64,000 nt of DNA from the NCBI GenBank assembly GCA_049515655.1, contig JBEKTW010000001.1:186001-250000 (forward strand), written 5' to 3'. Shown here one piece after another: positions 51,846-60,141 of the stretch (its first letter is position 1; every line of letters begins with the position of its first letter). The notes beneath the pieces were generated by a model, which was given only the letters and a program-made list of their open reading frames with translations, was not told the DNA's origin and did not search any database. Source of the stretch: JBEKTW01 sp049515655 (GTDB taxonomy: Bacteria > Bacteroidota > Ignavibacteria > UBA10030 > SZUA-254). Position numbers and translations under genes: made by a program.

Positions 51846-52721
51846 TTGCTGCAGGACGTAGCCTTACATCTTACGAAGTGTTGTATCCCGCTTGCCCTCG
51901 TCCTGGGCATCGCAGTGTCCGTGAACGCGTATGCTAAGGTCTGGGCGCCTGGTGAAGAGGTTGGCCTACCTCTTGCGGCGGGAAATGATTCTGTTTTTCA
52001 GGTCGGAGAGGAATTGACGTATAATGTCAGCTATGCGTTCATCGACCTTGGCCAGGTTCGGATTAAAGTCGTGGACAAGATTCAGAAGGAGGGGAAAACG
52101 CTGTGCCGGGCGATGGCGTACATCGATTCGTACAAGGGAGTCCCTCTGGTAGACCTTCATACGACCTACGAAAGCTCAATTTCTGAGTCTCTCTATGCCC
52201 GATGGTTTCAGGCGCGTTTGAAGGTGGAGGATCAGCAGTGGAGAAAGTTCATTTATGATTTTGATTATCCATCCGGGAACGTGTACGTGGAGGTGGGTCT
52301 CGAAAAATCCGATACCGTCGAAAGACGTGATACGCTCAAGGTGAATACATGGTACCAGGATGGACTGTCGCTGTTTTTCTTCGCGCGGGGCATGGTCAAC
52401 TCAACAAAAGGAATGACCATCCCGGTTATAGTGAATGAGAAGAAAGCCAGCACGTTTCTGAACTTCAAGAACGAGAAGCAAAGTCAGAAAATTGACGCGG
52501 TGGATTACCCGATCGACGTTGTTTATTTTGACGGCAGAGCTGACTTCGTAGGTATCTTCGGACTCACCGGCGATTTCGAAGGCTGGTTCTCGAATGACGC
52601 GGCGCACGTGCCGGTGCTGGCAAAGATGAAGGTCTTGATCGGAAACGTCCGACTCGAGCTGATGAAATGGAACCGGCCGGGCTGGACGCCGCCCCGGTAT
52701 TTCGAGAAGAGCGGAAAATGA
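51846..52721 (+). CDS. Secreted DUF3108-domain protein
   Basis: 291 residues starting at a TTG, with a signal peptide (to about 32). The DUF3108 pattern is FQVGEELTYNVSYAFIDLGQVRIKVVDKI, then LYARWFQARLKVEDQQWRKFIYDFDY and a C-terminal PVLAKMKVLIGNVRLELMKWNRPGW. The family has a lipocalin-like beta barrel of unknown role in the periplasm. Its TGA overlaps the ATG of a gamma-carbonic anhydrase remnant, which suggests that the two were once an operon. Confidence 0.87.
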   Translation: MLQDVALHLTKCCIPLALVLGIAVSVNAYAKVWAPGEEVGLPLAAGNDSVFQVGEELTYNVSYAFIDLGQVRIKVVDKIQKEGKTLCRAMAYIDSYKGVPLVDLHTTYESSISESLYARWFQARLKVEDQQWRKFIYDFDYPSGNVYVEVGLEKSDTVERRDTLKVNTWYQDGLSLFFFARGMVNSTKGMTIPVIVNEKKASTFLNFKNEKQSQKIDAVDYPIDVVYFDGRADFVGIFGLTGDFEGWFSNDAAHVPVLAKMKVLIGNVRLELMKWNRPGWTPPRYFEKSGK

Positions 52722-52912
52722 TCCGCCCCTTCCGCGGTCGTACTCCGGATATTCATCCGTTGGCGTTCATTGTGGATAGTGCGGAGATCATCGGTGATGT
52801 GGTTATCGGCAGAGAGTCGAGTATGCAGACATGTATCGAAAACCATCATAGCAGGGGTGCTTATGAGAATAAAGTTCTGGGGAACAAGGGGTTCCATCCC
52901 CACGCCGGGTAA
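52718..52912 (+). pseudogene. Truncated gamma-carbonic anhydrase-like (hexapeptide-repeat) gene
   Basis: The first about 36 residues match the start of gamma-class carbonic anhydrases and related left-handed beta-helix proteins: MIRPFRGRTPDIHPLAFIVD, then SAEIIGDVVIGRESS, where intact members continue with IWPNAVLRGD and about 130 more residues. Here the frame instead passes into unrelated sequence (QTCIENHHSRG...) and stops after 64 codons, inside the next gene. The ATG overlaps the DUF3108 stop by four bases. It looks like the 5' end of a gene whose remainder was deleted when the MBL-fold gene came to lie next to it. Confidence 0.75.
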
Positions 52913-53759
52913 ATCCACCGTTCGATACGGCGGAAACACGCCGTGTGTCGAACTCAGATTGCCTAATGATGAGCTCATTATCCTGGATGCCGGCACGGGT
53001 ATCAGGAATCTCGGGGACGACTTGATCGAGAAGGGAGAATCGATCAAAGCGCATTTGCTCATCTCCCATCCCCACTGGGATCACATCCAGGGATTTCCGT
53101 TCTTCAAGCCCGCCTTTATTTCGGGTAATGAGTTCACCTTTATTGGAGGCGAAACAGACAAGGTCACACTCCAAAAAATGATTGCGGACCAGATGAACAA
53201 GATCTATTTTCCGGTCCAGCTCAATGAGTTGAAAGCGGCTCTCAACTTCCGTCGGGTGGAAGAGGAAGAACTCAAGATCTCCAACGCGACGATCAGAACG
53301 ATCTATGTCAACCATCCGTCGTTTGCGATCGGTTATCGCATCACCCAGGGCGGAAGGACCATCGTCTATATCAGCGATAATGAACCTTTCGACCGTCAGG
53401 TCGCCCTGGCCATCCGGAATGTGGAAGAAGTGATCATCGACCATTACTCCCGAGTGAACGGTGATCCGAACCAGCGCATTTTCGATTTCGTGCGCGGTGC
53501 CGACGTACTGATCCATGATGCGACGTATACTCCGGAAGAGTACGTCGACCGCGTCGGCTGGGGTCACTCGCATTATTTGTTTACCCTCAGAGTTGCCGCC
53601 GAAGGGAATGTGAAGCGGCTCATCCTGTTTCACCATGACCCCTCGCACGGCGATGATAAGATCGACGATATCGTGAAGAAATGCAGGAAGGAAATTCAGA
53701 ACCGTCACTATAAGTTCGATTGCCTTGCAGCCGCTGAGGCACTGGAGCTAGAAGTCTAA
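52863..53759 (+). CDS. MBL-fold (metallo-beta-lactamase superfamily) hydrolase
   Basis: The start at 52863 (MRIKFWGTRGSIPTPG) has an AGGGG motif upstream and gives the conserved N-terminus; longer frames run through the carbonic anhydrase remnant. The 298 residues carry the dinuclear metal motif HPHWDH (residues 69-74, SHPHWDHIQGFPFF), a later His in FAIGYRI-type region NHPSFAIGYRI, Asp in VLIHDATYTPEEY and HHDPSHGD near the end. It belongs to the branch close to RNase Z and cyclic-nucleotide phosphodiesterases. The substrate is unknown; a cyclic nucleotide is worth considering because a cyclase is encoded nearby. Confidence 0.92.
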   Translation: MRIKFWGTRGSIPTPGKSTVRYGGNTPCVELRLPNDELIILDAGTGIRNLGDDLIEKGESIKAHLLISHPHWDHIQGFPFFKPAFISGNEFTFIGGETDKVTLQKMIADQMNKIYFPVQLNELKAALNFRRVEEEELKISNATIRTIYVNHPSFAIGYRITQGGRTIVYISDNEPFDRQVALAIRNVEEVIIDHYSRVNGDPNQRIFDFVRGADVLIHDATYTPEEYVDRVGWGHSHYLFTLRVAAEGNVKRLILFHHDPSHGDDKIDDIVKKCRKEIQNRHYKFDCLAAAEALELEV

Positions 53760-53785
53760 AAAACAATCGGTGATGCAGTCAGGAT

Positions 53786-53817
53786 TTGACTTTGATGCGA
53801 TCAGGGTAGTATATTTG
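53786..53817 (+). promoter_or_regulatory. Strong promoter of the candidate RNA (TTGACT-18-TATATTTG)
   Basis: TTGACT (53786-53791), an 18-base spacer and TATATTTG (53810-53817), a full match to the Bacteroidota -10 form. The next start codon of a long gene is almost 200 bases away. Confidence 0.75.
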
Positions 53818-53821
53818 TGCT

Positions 53822-53977
53822 GCGAAAAGGATAGTAGTAGAATTTGAAGCTGAAAAACATGGCAAGATCGCATACTCTTTCTCCCCCGTTGGCACGGCAG
53901 GAGACTGGGCAAGCAATCTGCAAATTATCCCCCGAGTGTTTGCCTCTCTTCAAGTGGGACCGACAGTCGGGTTTTTT
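53822..53977 (+). ncRNA. Candidate structured RNA or attenuator leader
   Basis: About 155 bases between the promoter above and a T-run, with no credible reading frame. Complementary segments: TTGAAG (53844-53849) with CTTCAA (53948-53953); GGCAA (53861-53865) with TTGCC (53940-53944); ACTC (53874-53877) with GAGT (53934-53937); and a hairpin TCTCC/GGAGA with CCG/CGG (53880-53904). CCCGAGTG (53931-53938) can alternatively pair with CAGTCGGG (53964-53971), followed by six T, forming a terminator that competes with the GAGT pairing. It could be an independent small RNA (size fits 6S RNA) or a transcription attenuator of the gene at 54012. I do not recognise a known riboswitch core. Confidence 0.55.
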
Positions 53978-54011
53978 ATTGCGCATACAATGACATCGAA
54001 CTGACGGATAC

Positions 54012-54476
54012 ATGCCTTTTGAATTCAAGAAGACCGATTTCAGGAAACTGGGCAAGGCACTGGGTGTTTCCGCAAAGCGTAAAGGGAATAGCATCCGCTA
54101 TGAACTCGAGAATCCGGAGAGTCACCGGAAGATCGCACTGGAGATATATCCGAATATTCGGATCGGGAAGAAACGGGGGAACCTGGTCTCTGTGTACACG
54201 GCGAATGCCCATCTCCAGCTGCATTTTTGTTCGGGATTCGTGATCAGCGAAATGTTGAACGAGGTGACGTTCATAGGAGAAGACGGAGGAAAACTGTCGG
54301 GATTGATTGTGGAACGGGAGGGTGGATGTTCGCTCTATGCAAATGTGGACCGCGAAATTCTTTCGGGCGACTTTACGAGGCTTGGACCCGAGGTGATGTT
54401 ATCCGGGATCGCGCTCTCACTCACCGAAACACTCCTGCCTGAAAGAAGGCCGTCGTCGAAGAAAAAGGTCCGATGA
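54012..54476 (+). CDS. Protein of unknown function upstream of ybeY
   Basis: 154 residues, basic at both ends, no signal peptide and no transmembrane segment, so probably cytoplasmic. It contains predicted strands (NSIRYELENPESHRKIALEIYP, LVSVYTANAHLQLHFCSGFVI, VTFIGEDGGKLSGLIVEREGGCSLYANV). No family is recognised. It overlaps ybeY in an ATGA junction, so it may work with the RNA-processing genes that follow. It lies directly after the candidate structured RNA and could be regulated by it. Confidence 0.75.
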   Translation: MPFEFKKTDFRKLGKALGVSAKRKGNSIRYELENPESHRKIALEIYPNIRIGKKRGNLVSVYTANAHLQLHFCSGFVISEMLNEVTFIGEDGGKLSGLIVEREGGCSLYANVDREILSGDFTRLGPEVMLSGIALSLTETLLPERRPSSKKKVR

Positions 54477-54907
54477 ATTCAATCAGAGTCTTCAACACGC
54501 ACTCGAAACACCGGGTACGGCGGAAGGAAACTATTGAGCTCGCCAGATATGTTCTCAGGGGTGAGGGCTGTTCGAACGCTGAGCTGAACGTCGTATATAT
54601 CGGTGATGAACGAATGACGGGAATGAACGCAACGTATCGTAAGCACCGATATTCCACCGATGTTCTGAGCTTTTCCCTTGCCGAGGGTCCGGCGCGGCAG
54701 CTCGAGGGAGAAGTGTATGTGAATGTCGACAGTGCCCGCCGGCAAGCGCGGGAGTATCGGGTTTCGATTGCCGAGGAGACCAGGCGCCTTGTCACACACG
54801 GTCTCCTGCATCTCCTGGGGTACGACGATGCGACGCCCCCCCAAAGGGAGAAAATGAGCAAAACGGAAGATTTTTATCTACGACAATTCTCGAAGAACCA
54901 TTCATGA
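54473..54907 (+). CDS. ybeY: Endoribonuclease YbeY (rRNA maturation)
   Basis: YbeY is a zinc-dependent endonuclease in 16S rRNA 3' maturation and ribosome quality control. The metal motif is THGLLHLLGYDDATPPQ: the first two histidines are present, and the third ligand position has Asp (GYDD) where proteobacterial enzymes have His (GYDH); acidic or other residues here also occur in Bacteroidota. KHRYSTDVLSFSLAEG matches the conserved loop. Its ends overlap both neighbours by four bases, indicating a tightly coupled operon. Confidence 0.92.
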   Translation: MNSIRVFNTHSKHRVRRKETIELARYVLRGEGCSNAELNVVYIGDERMTGMNATYRKHRYSTDVLSFSLAEGPARQLEGEVYVNVDSARRQAREYRVSIAEETRRLVTHGLLHLLGYDDATPPQREKMSKTEDFYLRQFSKNHS

Positions 54908-55368
54908 TTCAGGAACGGATCGTTGAAATATTGATGTACGTGCTGAATGAGGTCCAGAAGACCAAAAAACCGCTCGGCGAGATCGATCTGTCGTCGCTCA
55001 TGCAAAAGGGATACACGCAGGAGGAAATCATCACTGCATTCACCTGGCTGCAGGACCGGCTGAAATCCGACGTGAAATTCCTTGAGGTAGCGTCGAGGCA
55101 GCAGTCTGCTTCCTTCAGAATACTGCATTCGGCCGAGAAGTATGTGATTCCCGCCGAAGCGTTCGGATATCTTATTCAACTCCGCCAGCTCAATATCATC
55201 ACCGAAGCCGAGCTCGAACTTGTGATCGAGCGTTCGATGCTCAGCGGGTTCGAACAGTTGACGGTCGACGAAATTAAGGCGATCGTCGCCTCGATTGTTT
55301 TCGACATGGACCGGGACGATTTTAAACGCGGACGGATTTTCTTTAACTCGGACAACACTATTAATTGA
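54904..55368 (+). CDS. smg: Smg/DUF494-family protein
   Basis: 154 residues: RIVEILMYVLNEVQKTKKPLGEIDLSSLMQKGYTQEEIITAFTWLQDRL, then FGYLIQLRQLNIITEAELELVIERSM and DEIKAIVASIVFD. This is the Smg family, usually found beside dprA or topA; its function is not established. Here it lies between ybeY and topA, overlapping ybeY by four bases. Confidence 0.88.
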   Translation: MIQERIVEILMYVLNEVQKTKKPLGEIDLSSLMQKGYTQEEIITAFTWLQDRLKSDVKFLEVASRQQSASFRILHSAEKYVIPAEAFGYLIQLRQLNIITEAELELVIERSMLSGFEQLTVDEIKAIVASIVFDMDRDDFKRGRIFFNSDNTIN

Positions 55369-55395
55369 TCCCAGTTTACTCGACAGTACTCATTG

Positions 55396-57723
55396 ATGGA
55401 TAAATCACTTATTATCGTCGAATCGCCGGCAAAAGCGAAGACGATCAACAAATATCTCGGGAAGAATTTCATCGTGCAGGCCTCGGTGGGACACATCAAG
55501 AACCTGCCCAAGAGCAAGTTCGGAGTGGATCTGGATGGCGGTTATGTCCCCACATTTGAAGTGATGAAAGGCAAGGAGGAAGTTATCGAGAAACTGCGAG
55601 AGACGGCTTCCCACGTGAAGGACGTGTATATCGCGACCGACCCGGACCGCGAGGGAGAAGCGATCGCTGCCGATATCGCTGAGGAAATCTCCGGGCTCAA
55701 CTCCAGAATCCACCGCGTCCTCTTTCACGAGATCACGGAAAAGGGAATTTCTCAGGCCATGAAGAACCCGCAATCCATCGATGAGCACCTCGTGGCTTCC
55801 CAACGAGCACGCAGAGTCATGGATCGGATCGTCGGATACAAAGTCAGCCCCTTTGTGTGGAAAACCATCTTCTATGGACTCTCGGCCGGGCGGGTGCAAT
55901 CCGTTGCCCTCCGACTCCTCTGTGAACGGGAAGCAGCGATCGGGGCATTTATCCCCACGGAGTACTGGTCGATCGTCGGAGAGTTTACAACACACAGCGA
56001 CAGGTCGTTCTACGCGAAGCTTTTCAGGATCGACGGCAAGGAGCTCATTGTCCCATCCCAGGACACATTGAGTGAGATCGAACATCAGGGAACACGCAGT
56101 CGATTTACCTTCATCCCTTCGGAGGCGGATGCGGATGGCTATGTTGAGGATATTAAACGACAGTCATTTTCTCTTGCCGATGTGCAGAAAAGGGACGTCA
56201 AGCGAAATCCGTTGCCCCCGTTCATTACGAGCACGCTGCAGCAGGAAGCCTCCCGCAAACTCCGGTTTTCCGCGAGCCGAACGATGATGCTCGCCCAGAA
56301 ACTGTACGAAGGCGTTGAGCTGGGCGAGGAAGGTTCGATGGGATTGATTACGTATATGCGCACCGATTCCACGCGCCTCAGCGCTGAAGCGGTCCAGGCG
56401 GTGAGAGAGTACATCTTTGCGAACTATGGTAAAGAATACGTTCCGAAGCATGCCGTGGCATATAAGAAGGGGAAGGCATCCCAGGACGCCCACGAGGCCA
56501 TCCGGCCGACGTCTGTGAAATATTCCCCGGGTGCCGTGAAGAAATATCTGGAAAAGGACCTGTTCCGGCTCTACGAGCTCATCTGGAATCGCTTTGTTGC
56601 ATGTCAGATGGAACCCGCGATCATGGAAACCACAACGGTCATCGTGGAGGGCGGGAAGTATGGTTTTCGGGCGACGTCCTCGCGGTACAAGTTCCGCGGA
56701 TTTCTGCAGTTGTATGATGACGCTGTCGACCGGGAGGGTGAAAAGATCGAAGACGAAGATCCCGAGGTCGTCGATGAGGTGTTTCCGGAAACTCTTGCCG
56801 CGGGACAAAAGGCGGATCTGGCATCCGTCGTGACTCACCGGCATGAGACGTCTCCGCCCCCTCGCTACACCGAAGCGAGCCTGGTGAAAACTCTTGAATC
56901 GCTTCGCATCGGGCGACCGAGCACGTATGCATCAATCGTCGGCACGATTATCGACCGTAAGTATGTTGAACAGCGCGACCGGAAATTGTTCGCGCTCGGG
57001 CTTGGCATGGAGGTGAACAAGTTGCTCGTCGCGAGTTTTCCCGAGATCTTCAACGTGAAGTTCACAGCAAAGATGGAAGATGAGCTTGACACGATCGCCT
57101 CGGGTAAGCGAAATTACAAAACCGTTTTGGATGATTTTTACCTTCCCTTCAGCCGTTCCCTGGAGAAGGTTTCAAAAAATACGGCTGCCATCAAGAAATC
57201 GATTCAGGAAGCAACCGAAGAAATTTGTGAACTATGCGGCAAGCCGATGATCATCAAATGGGGTCGTAACGGGAGGTTTATGGCCTGCAGCGGATACCCG
57301 GCGTGCAAGAACACGAAACCGCTGCCGGAGGACCGGGAAAAGCACCAGCATCTCGCCGGAATGAAGTGCGAATTGTGCGGCGGAGATATGCTCGTGCGCT
57401 CAAGCCGCTTCGGGACGTTTCTTGGCTGCTCGAACTATCCGAAGTGCAAGAACACGAAACCAATTTCGATGGATATCAAATGTCCGAAGTGCAAGGACGG
57501 GCAAATCGTTGAGCGGAAAACAAAACGCAAACGCACGTTCTATGGCTGCTCGCGCTACCCGGATTGCGATTTTGCGTCCTGGGAGAAACCCATCGGGCAA
57601 CCGTGCGAAACATGCGGCTCTCCTTACATGGTTGTGAAGTACTCGAAAGAGCGAGGGGAGTACCTGAAATGCCCTTCGTGCAAGGCCGAGGTCATGAAGG
57701 AAGAGGCTGCCGCGGTGGCGTGA
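55396..57723 (+). CDS. topA: DNA topoisomerase I
   Basis: Type IA topoisomerase that relaxes negative supercoils. The 776 residues carry a Toprim domain (SLIIVESPAKAKTINKYLG, and the acidic ATDPDREGEAIAADIAEEI), the active-site Tyr320 in GLITYMRTDSTRLS, and four C-terminal zinc-ribbon modules (CELCGKPM...CSGYPACKN, CELCGGDM...CSNYPKCKN, CPKCKDG...CSRYPDCDF, CETCGSP...CPSC). The ATG at 55396 is preferred over a TTG just before it. Confidence 0.97.
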   Translation: MDKSLIIVESPAKAKTINKYLGKNFIVQASVGHIKNLPKSKFGVDLDGGYVPTFEVMKGKEEVIEKLRETASHVKDVYIATDPDREGEAIAADIAEEISGLNSRIHRVLFHEITEKGISQAMKNPQSIDEHLVASQRARRVMDRIVGYKVSPFVWKTIFYGLSAGRVQSVALRLLCEREAAIGAFIPTEYWSIVGEFTTHSDRSFYAKLFRIDGKELIVPSQDTLSEIEHQGTRSRFTFIPSEADADGYVEDIKRQSFSLADVQKRDVKRNPLPPFITSTLQQEASRKLRFSASRTMMLAQKLYEGVELGEEGSMGLITYMRTDSTRLSAEAVQAVREYIFANYGKEYVPKHAVAYKKGKASQDAHEAIRPTSVKYSPGAVKKYLEKDLFRLYELIWNRFVACQMEPAIMETTTVIVEGGKYGFRATSSRYKFRGFLQLYDDAVDREGEKIEDEDPEVVDEVFPETLAAGQKADLASVVTHRHETSPPPRYTEASLVKTLESLRIGRPSTYASIVGTIIDRKYVEQRDRKLFALGLGMEVNKLLVASFPEIFNVKFTAKMEDELDTIASGKRNYKTVLDDFYLPFSRSLEKVSKNTAAIKKSIQEATEEICELCGKPMIIKWGRNGRFMACSGYPACKNTKPLPEDREKHQHLAGMKCELCGGDMLVRSSRFGTFLGCSNYPKCKNTKPISMDIKCPKCKDGQIVERKTKRKRTFYGCSRYPDCDFASWEKPIGQPCETCGSPYMVVKYSKERGEYLKCPSCKAEVMKEEAAAVA

Positions 57724-57724
57724 C

Positions 57725-58642
57725 GTGAATGGTATGACCGAAATCGTGAAAACATATCTGGCGTATCTCGAACGGGAGCGAAACTACTCCGCTCATACGC
57801 TATCATCGTACGAAAATGATTTAAAACAGTTCCACGATTTTCTTCTGCGGCATTTCGAGAAAAAGAGCATCGACCTCGATGCGGTCGATCATCTTACTAT
57901 CCGTTTTTTCCTCGGCGATCTGCGAGAACAGGGAATGAGCGCGAGGACGATCGCCCGCAAGCTGGCCGCTCTTCGTTCATTCTTCAAATTCCTGGTCAAA
58001 CGAAAAATTTGCGGCTATAATCCCGCTCTGAATGTTGCCTCGCCGAGGCTTGCCCGGAAGCTGCCGGTTTTCCTCGACGAGCATGCGGTCGAAAGAATGA
58101 TGGAGTTGCCCGACAGGACAACGGTAGAAGGGGTGCGTGACCGTGCACTGTTGGAATTGTTCTACAGTACGGGGATTCGATTAGCCGAGCTCATCAACCT
58201 CACTATTGACGATGTCGATTTCCGCAATGAAACAATCAAGGTTCTTGGAAAAGGGAAGAAACACAGGATCGTCCCTTTTGGCAGGAAAGCAAAAGGAGCC
58301 TTGACGGAGTACCTTCGCCAGCGGCAGACGATTGGGATTTCGACGGCGGGACAACGTGACGGCCGCACGGTCTTTCTTTCATCGCGGGGACTGCGATTGT
58401 ATCCGAAGGGCGTCTACCGCATTGTCAGCAAGTATATCGGACTGGTTTCGGAATTGGAAAAACGAAGTCCACACGTGTTGCGGCACACGTTTGCCACACA
58501 CATGCTCAACCGGGGAGCCGACTTGCGTGCCGTGAAGGAATTGCTAGGACACGAAAGTCTTTCGACGACCCAACTCTATACGCACGTCACGGTTGCGCGT
58601 CTCAAAGAGATCTATAAGCAGTCACATCCAAGAGCGGAATAA
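57725..58642 (+). CDS. xerC: XerC/XerD-type tyrosine recombinase
   Basis: 305 residues: an N-terminal SAM-like core-binding domain (YLAYLERERNYSAHTLSSYENDL ... MSARTIARKLAALRSFFKFLV) and the catalytic domain with the full set of residues: Arg in YSTGIRLAELINL, Lys in LGKGKKHRIVPF, HxxR in SPHVLRHTFATHML, His in LLGHESLSTTQLYTHV and the nucleophilic Tyr in the same segment. It probably resolves chromosome dimers at dif. XerC versus XerD cannot be decided here. A GTG start is used; an ATG at 57734 is an alternative. It starts two bases after topA. Confidence 0.92.
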   Translation: MNGMTEIVKTYLAYLERERNYSAHTLSSYENDLKQFHDFLLRHFEKKSIDLDAVDHLTIRFFLGDLREQGMSARTIARKLAALRSFFKFLVKRKICGYNPALNVASPRLARKLPVFLDEHAVERMMELPDRTTVEGVRDRALLELFYSTGIRLAELINLTIDDVDFRNETIKVLGKGKKHRIVPFGRKAKGALTEYLRQRQTIGISTAGQRDGRTVFLSSRGLRLYPKGVYRIVSKYIGLVSELEKRSPHVLRHTFATHMLNRGADLRAVKELLGHESLSTTQLYTHVTVARLKEIYKQSHPRAE

Positions 58643-58663
58643 CTTTCAGGAGGGAATGGTACG

Positions 58664-59026
58664 ATGGATATACATTTTACAGCGAGAAGATTTAAGGCGC
58701 ACCAGGAGCTGCGCGACCACGCCCTGTCGTCTCTTAAGAAACTGGACAAATACTACGACGGGATTGTCCGGAGCGACGTCATCCTGAGCTATGAACATAA
58801 TCGCAATAGCACCAAGATTGCCGAAATAAACCTTCGTGTCTTCGGCGTGGTTCTGACCGCAAAGGAAAAATCGGAAGACTTTCGCAAGTCGTTGGACTTG
58901 GCCATCGAAAAATTGGAACGCCAGCTCGACCGCTACAAAACGAAACTTCGGGCAAAGGATAAGCGTACACTACGAAAGATGAAGGAATCTGTGCCCGGCG
59001 ACGGCGGCCGGAGTGAAAACTCATGA
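58664..59026 (+). CDS. hpf: Ribosome hibernation promoting factor (short HPF/RaiA)
   Basis: 120 residues: MDIHFTARRFKAHQELRDHALSSLKKLDKYYDGIVRSDVIL followed by a second strand-helix half (AEINLRVFGVVLTAKEKSEDFRKSLDLAIEKLERQL), the beta-alpha-beta-beta-beta-alpha HPF fold. There is no C-terminal dimerisation domain, so it is the short form. It binds the 30S decoding site when growth slows. GGAGGG lies upstream. It overlaps hprK by four bases. Confidence 0.92.
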   Translation: MDIHFTARRFKAHQELRDHALSSLKKLDKYYDGIVRSDVILSYEHNRNSTKIAEINLRVFGVVLTAKEKSEDFRKSLDLAIEKLERQLDRYKTKLRAKDKRTLRKMKESVPGDGGRSENS

Positions 59027-60033
59027 AATTCCAAGCTAAACAGAATACCAAACGGGCGATCACGGTCGGATTTCTCTTCGAAGCGAACAAGGATCGCCTC
59101 CGGCTGAAATCCCTGACGGGAGATATCGGATTCGACAAGGAGATCAAGGACAAAAATGTTCATCGTCCGGGTCTGGCTCTTGCCGGCTACGTCCAGTTGT
59201 TTACATTCAACCGCGTCCAGATTTTCGGTAATACGGAAATGAAGTATCTTCAGCAGCTCAAACGTGAGGATCGTTTGCGAACTCTTGGGAAGATTTTTGA
59301 GTTCGACATTCCCTGTTTGATTGTGACGAACAAGAACAAGGTTGAAGAAGGATTCCTGGATATCGCCAGGAAACGCAAGGTGGCCGTTCTCGTAACTCCG
59401 TTTGAAACGACGAAACTCATCTACTTCCTTGGCGATTTTCTCGATGATCAATTTTCCCCCCAGAGTGTCGTCCATGGATCGTTCGTCGATGTGTACGGCA
59501 TGGGTGTGTTGCTGGTCGGTCGTTCAGGGATCGGAAAGAGCGAGATCGCGCTCGACCTGGTTGAGCGGGGTCATCGGCTCGTCGCGGATGATGTCGTTAC
59601 CATTACGAGGAAGGGTGAGGGAATCCTGATGGGTGCCGGGACCGACCTCGTCAAGCATTTTATGGAAGTTCGGGGTCTCGGTCTGATCGATGTGCGGAGC
59701 ATGTTCGGTGTCCGGGCCATTCGATTCCAGAAACGCGTCGAGATTGTCGTCGAATTGATGGAGTGGAAACCCAACGAAGACTACACCCGAACGGGGCTCG
59801 ATGAAGAGGCCGTGACGATCCTCGACGTCCCGATCACGAGAGTCAAGTTGCCGATATTCCCGGGGAAGAACGTCACCGTCATTTGCGAAGTGATCGCTCT
59901 CAACTATCTGCTCAAACACTACGGTTATGACGCTGCGAAGGCGTTTTCCCAGCGCCTCGACGCTGTTTTGGCCGAAAAGAGCAAGCAATCGCGGGAGCGG
60001 GTAATTAACTATTTTGAGCATGATTTTGAATAA
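59023..60033 (+). CDS. hprK: HPr kinase/phosphorylase
   Basis: It phosphorylates a serine of HPr and reverses this with phosphate. In its 336 residues the N-terminal domain precedes the C-terminal kinase domain with Walker A GRSGIGKSEIALDL (about 166-173), the P-loop-linked signature RGHRLVADDVV, and the HprK motif MEVRGLGLIDVRSMFGVRAI. In genomes with few sugar PTS genes, HprK is usually taken as a regulator in an incomplete PTS. No ptsH or ptsI appears nearby. Confidence 0.95.
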   Translation: MKFQAKQNTKRAITVGFLFEANKDRLRLKSLTGDIGFDKEIKDKNVHRPGLALAGYVQLFTFNRVQIFGNTEMKYLQQLKREDRLRTLGKIFEFDIPCLIVTNKNKVEEGFLDIARKRKVAVLVTPFETTKLIYFLGDFLDDQFSPQSVVHGSFVDVYGMGVLLVGRSGIGKSEIALDLVERGHRLVADDVVTITRKGEGILMGAGTDLVKHFMEVRGLGLIDVRSMFGVRAIRFQKRVEIVVELMEWKPNEDYTRTGLDEEAVTILDVPITRVKLPIFPGKNVTVICEVIALNYLLKHYGYDAAKAFSQRLDAVLAEKSKQSRERVINYFEHDFE

Positions 60034-60057
60034 ATTTTAAAGAACTTCAGAAAATCC

Positions 60058-60088
60058 TTGACAAACAGCGAAATATTCTTTACCTTTG
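60058..60088 (+). promoter_or_regulatory. Promoter of the M23 peptidase gene (TTGACA-17-TACCTTTG)
   Basis: A perfect TTGACA (60058-60063), a 17-base spacer and TACCTTTG (60081-60088), a full match to TAnnTTTG, about 54 bases before the ATG. Confidence 0.8.
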
Positions 60089-60141
60089 TGCATAATTGCT
60101 CAAAATGTCGGGAAATACCTGATCCTGCACTTTAACAGAGA

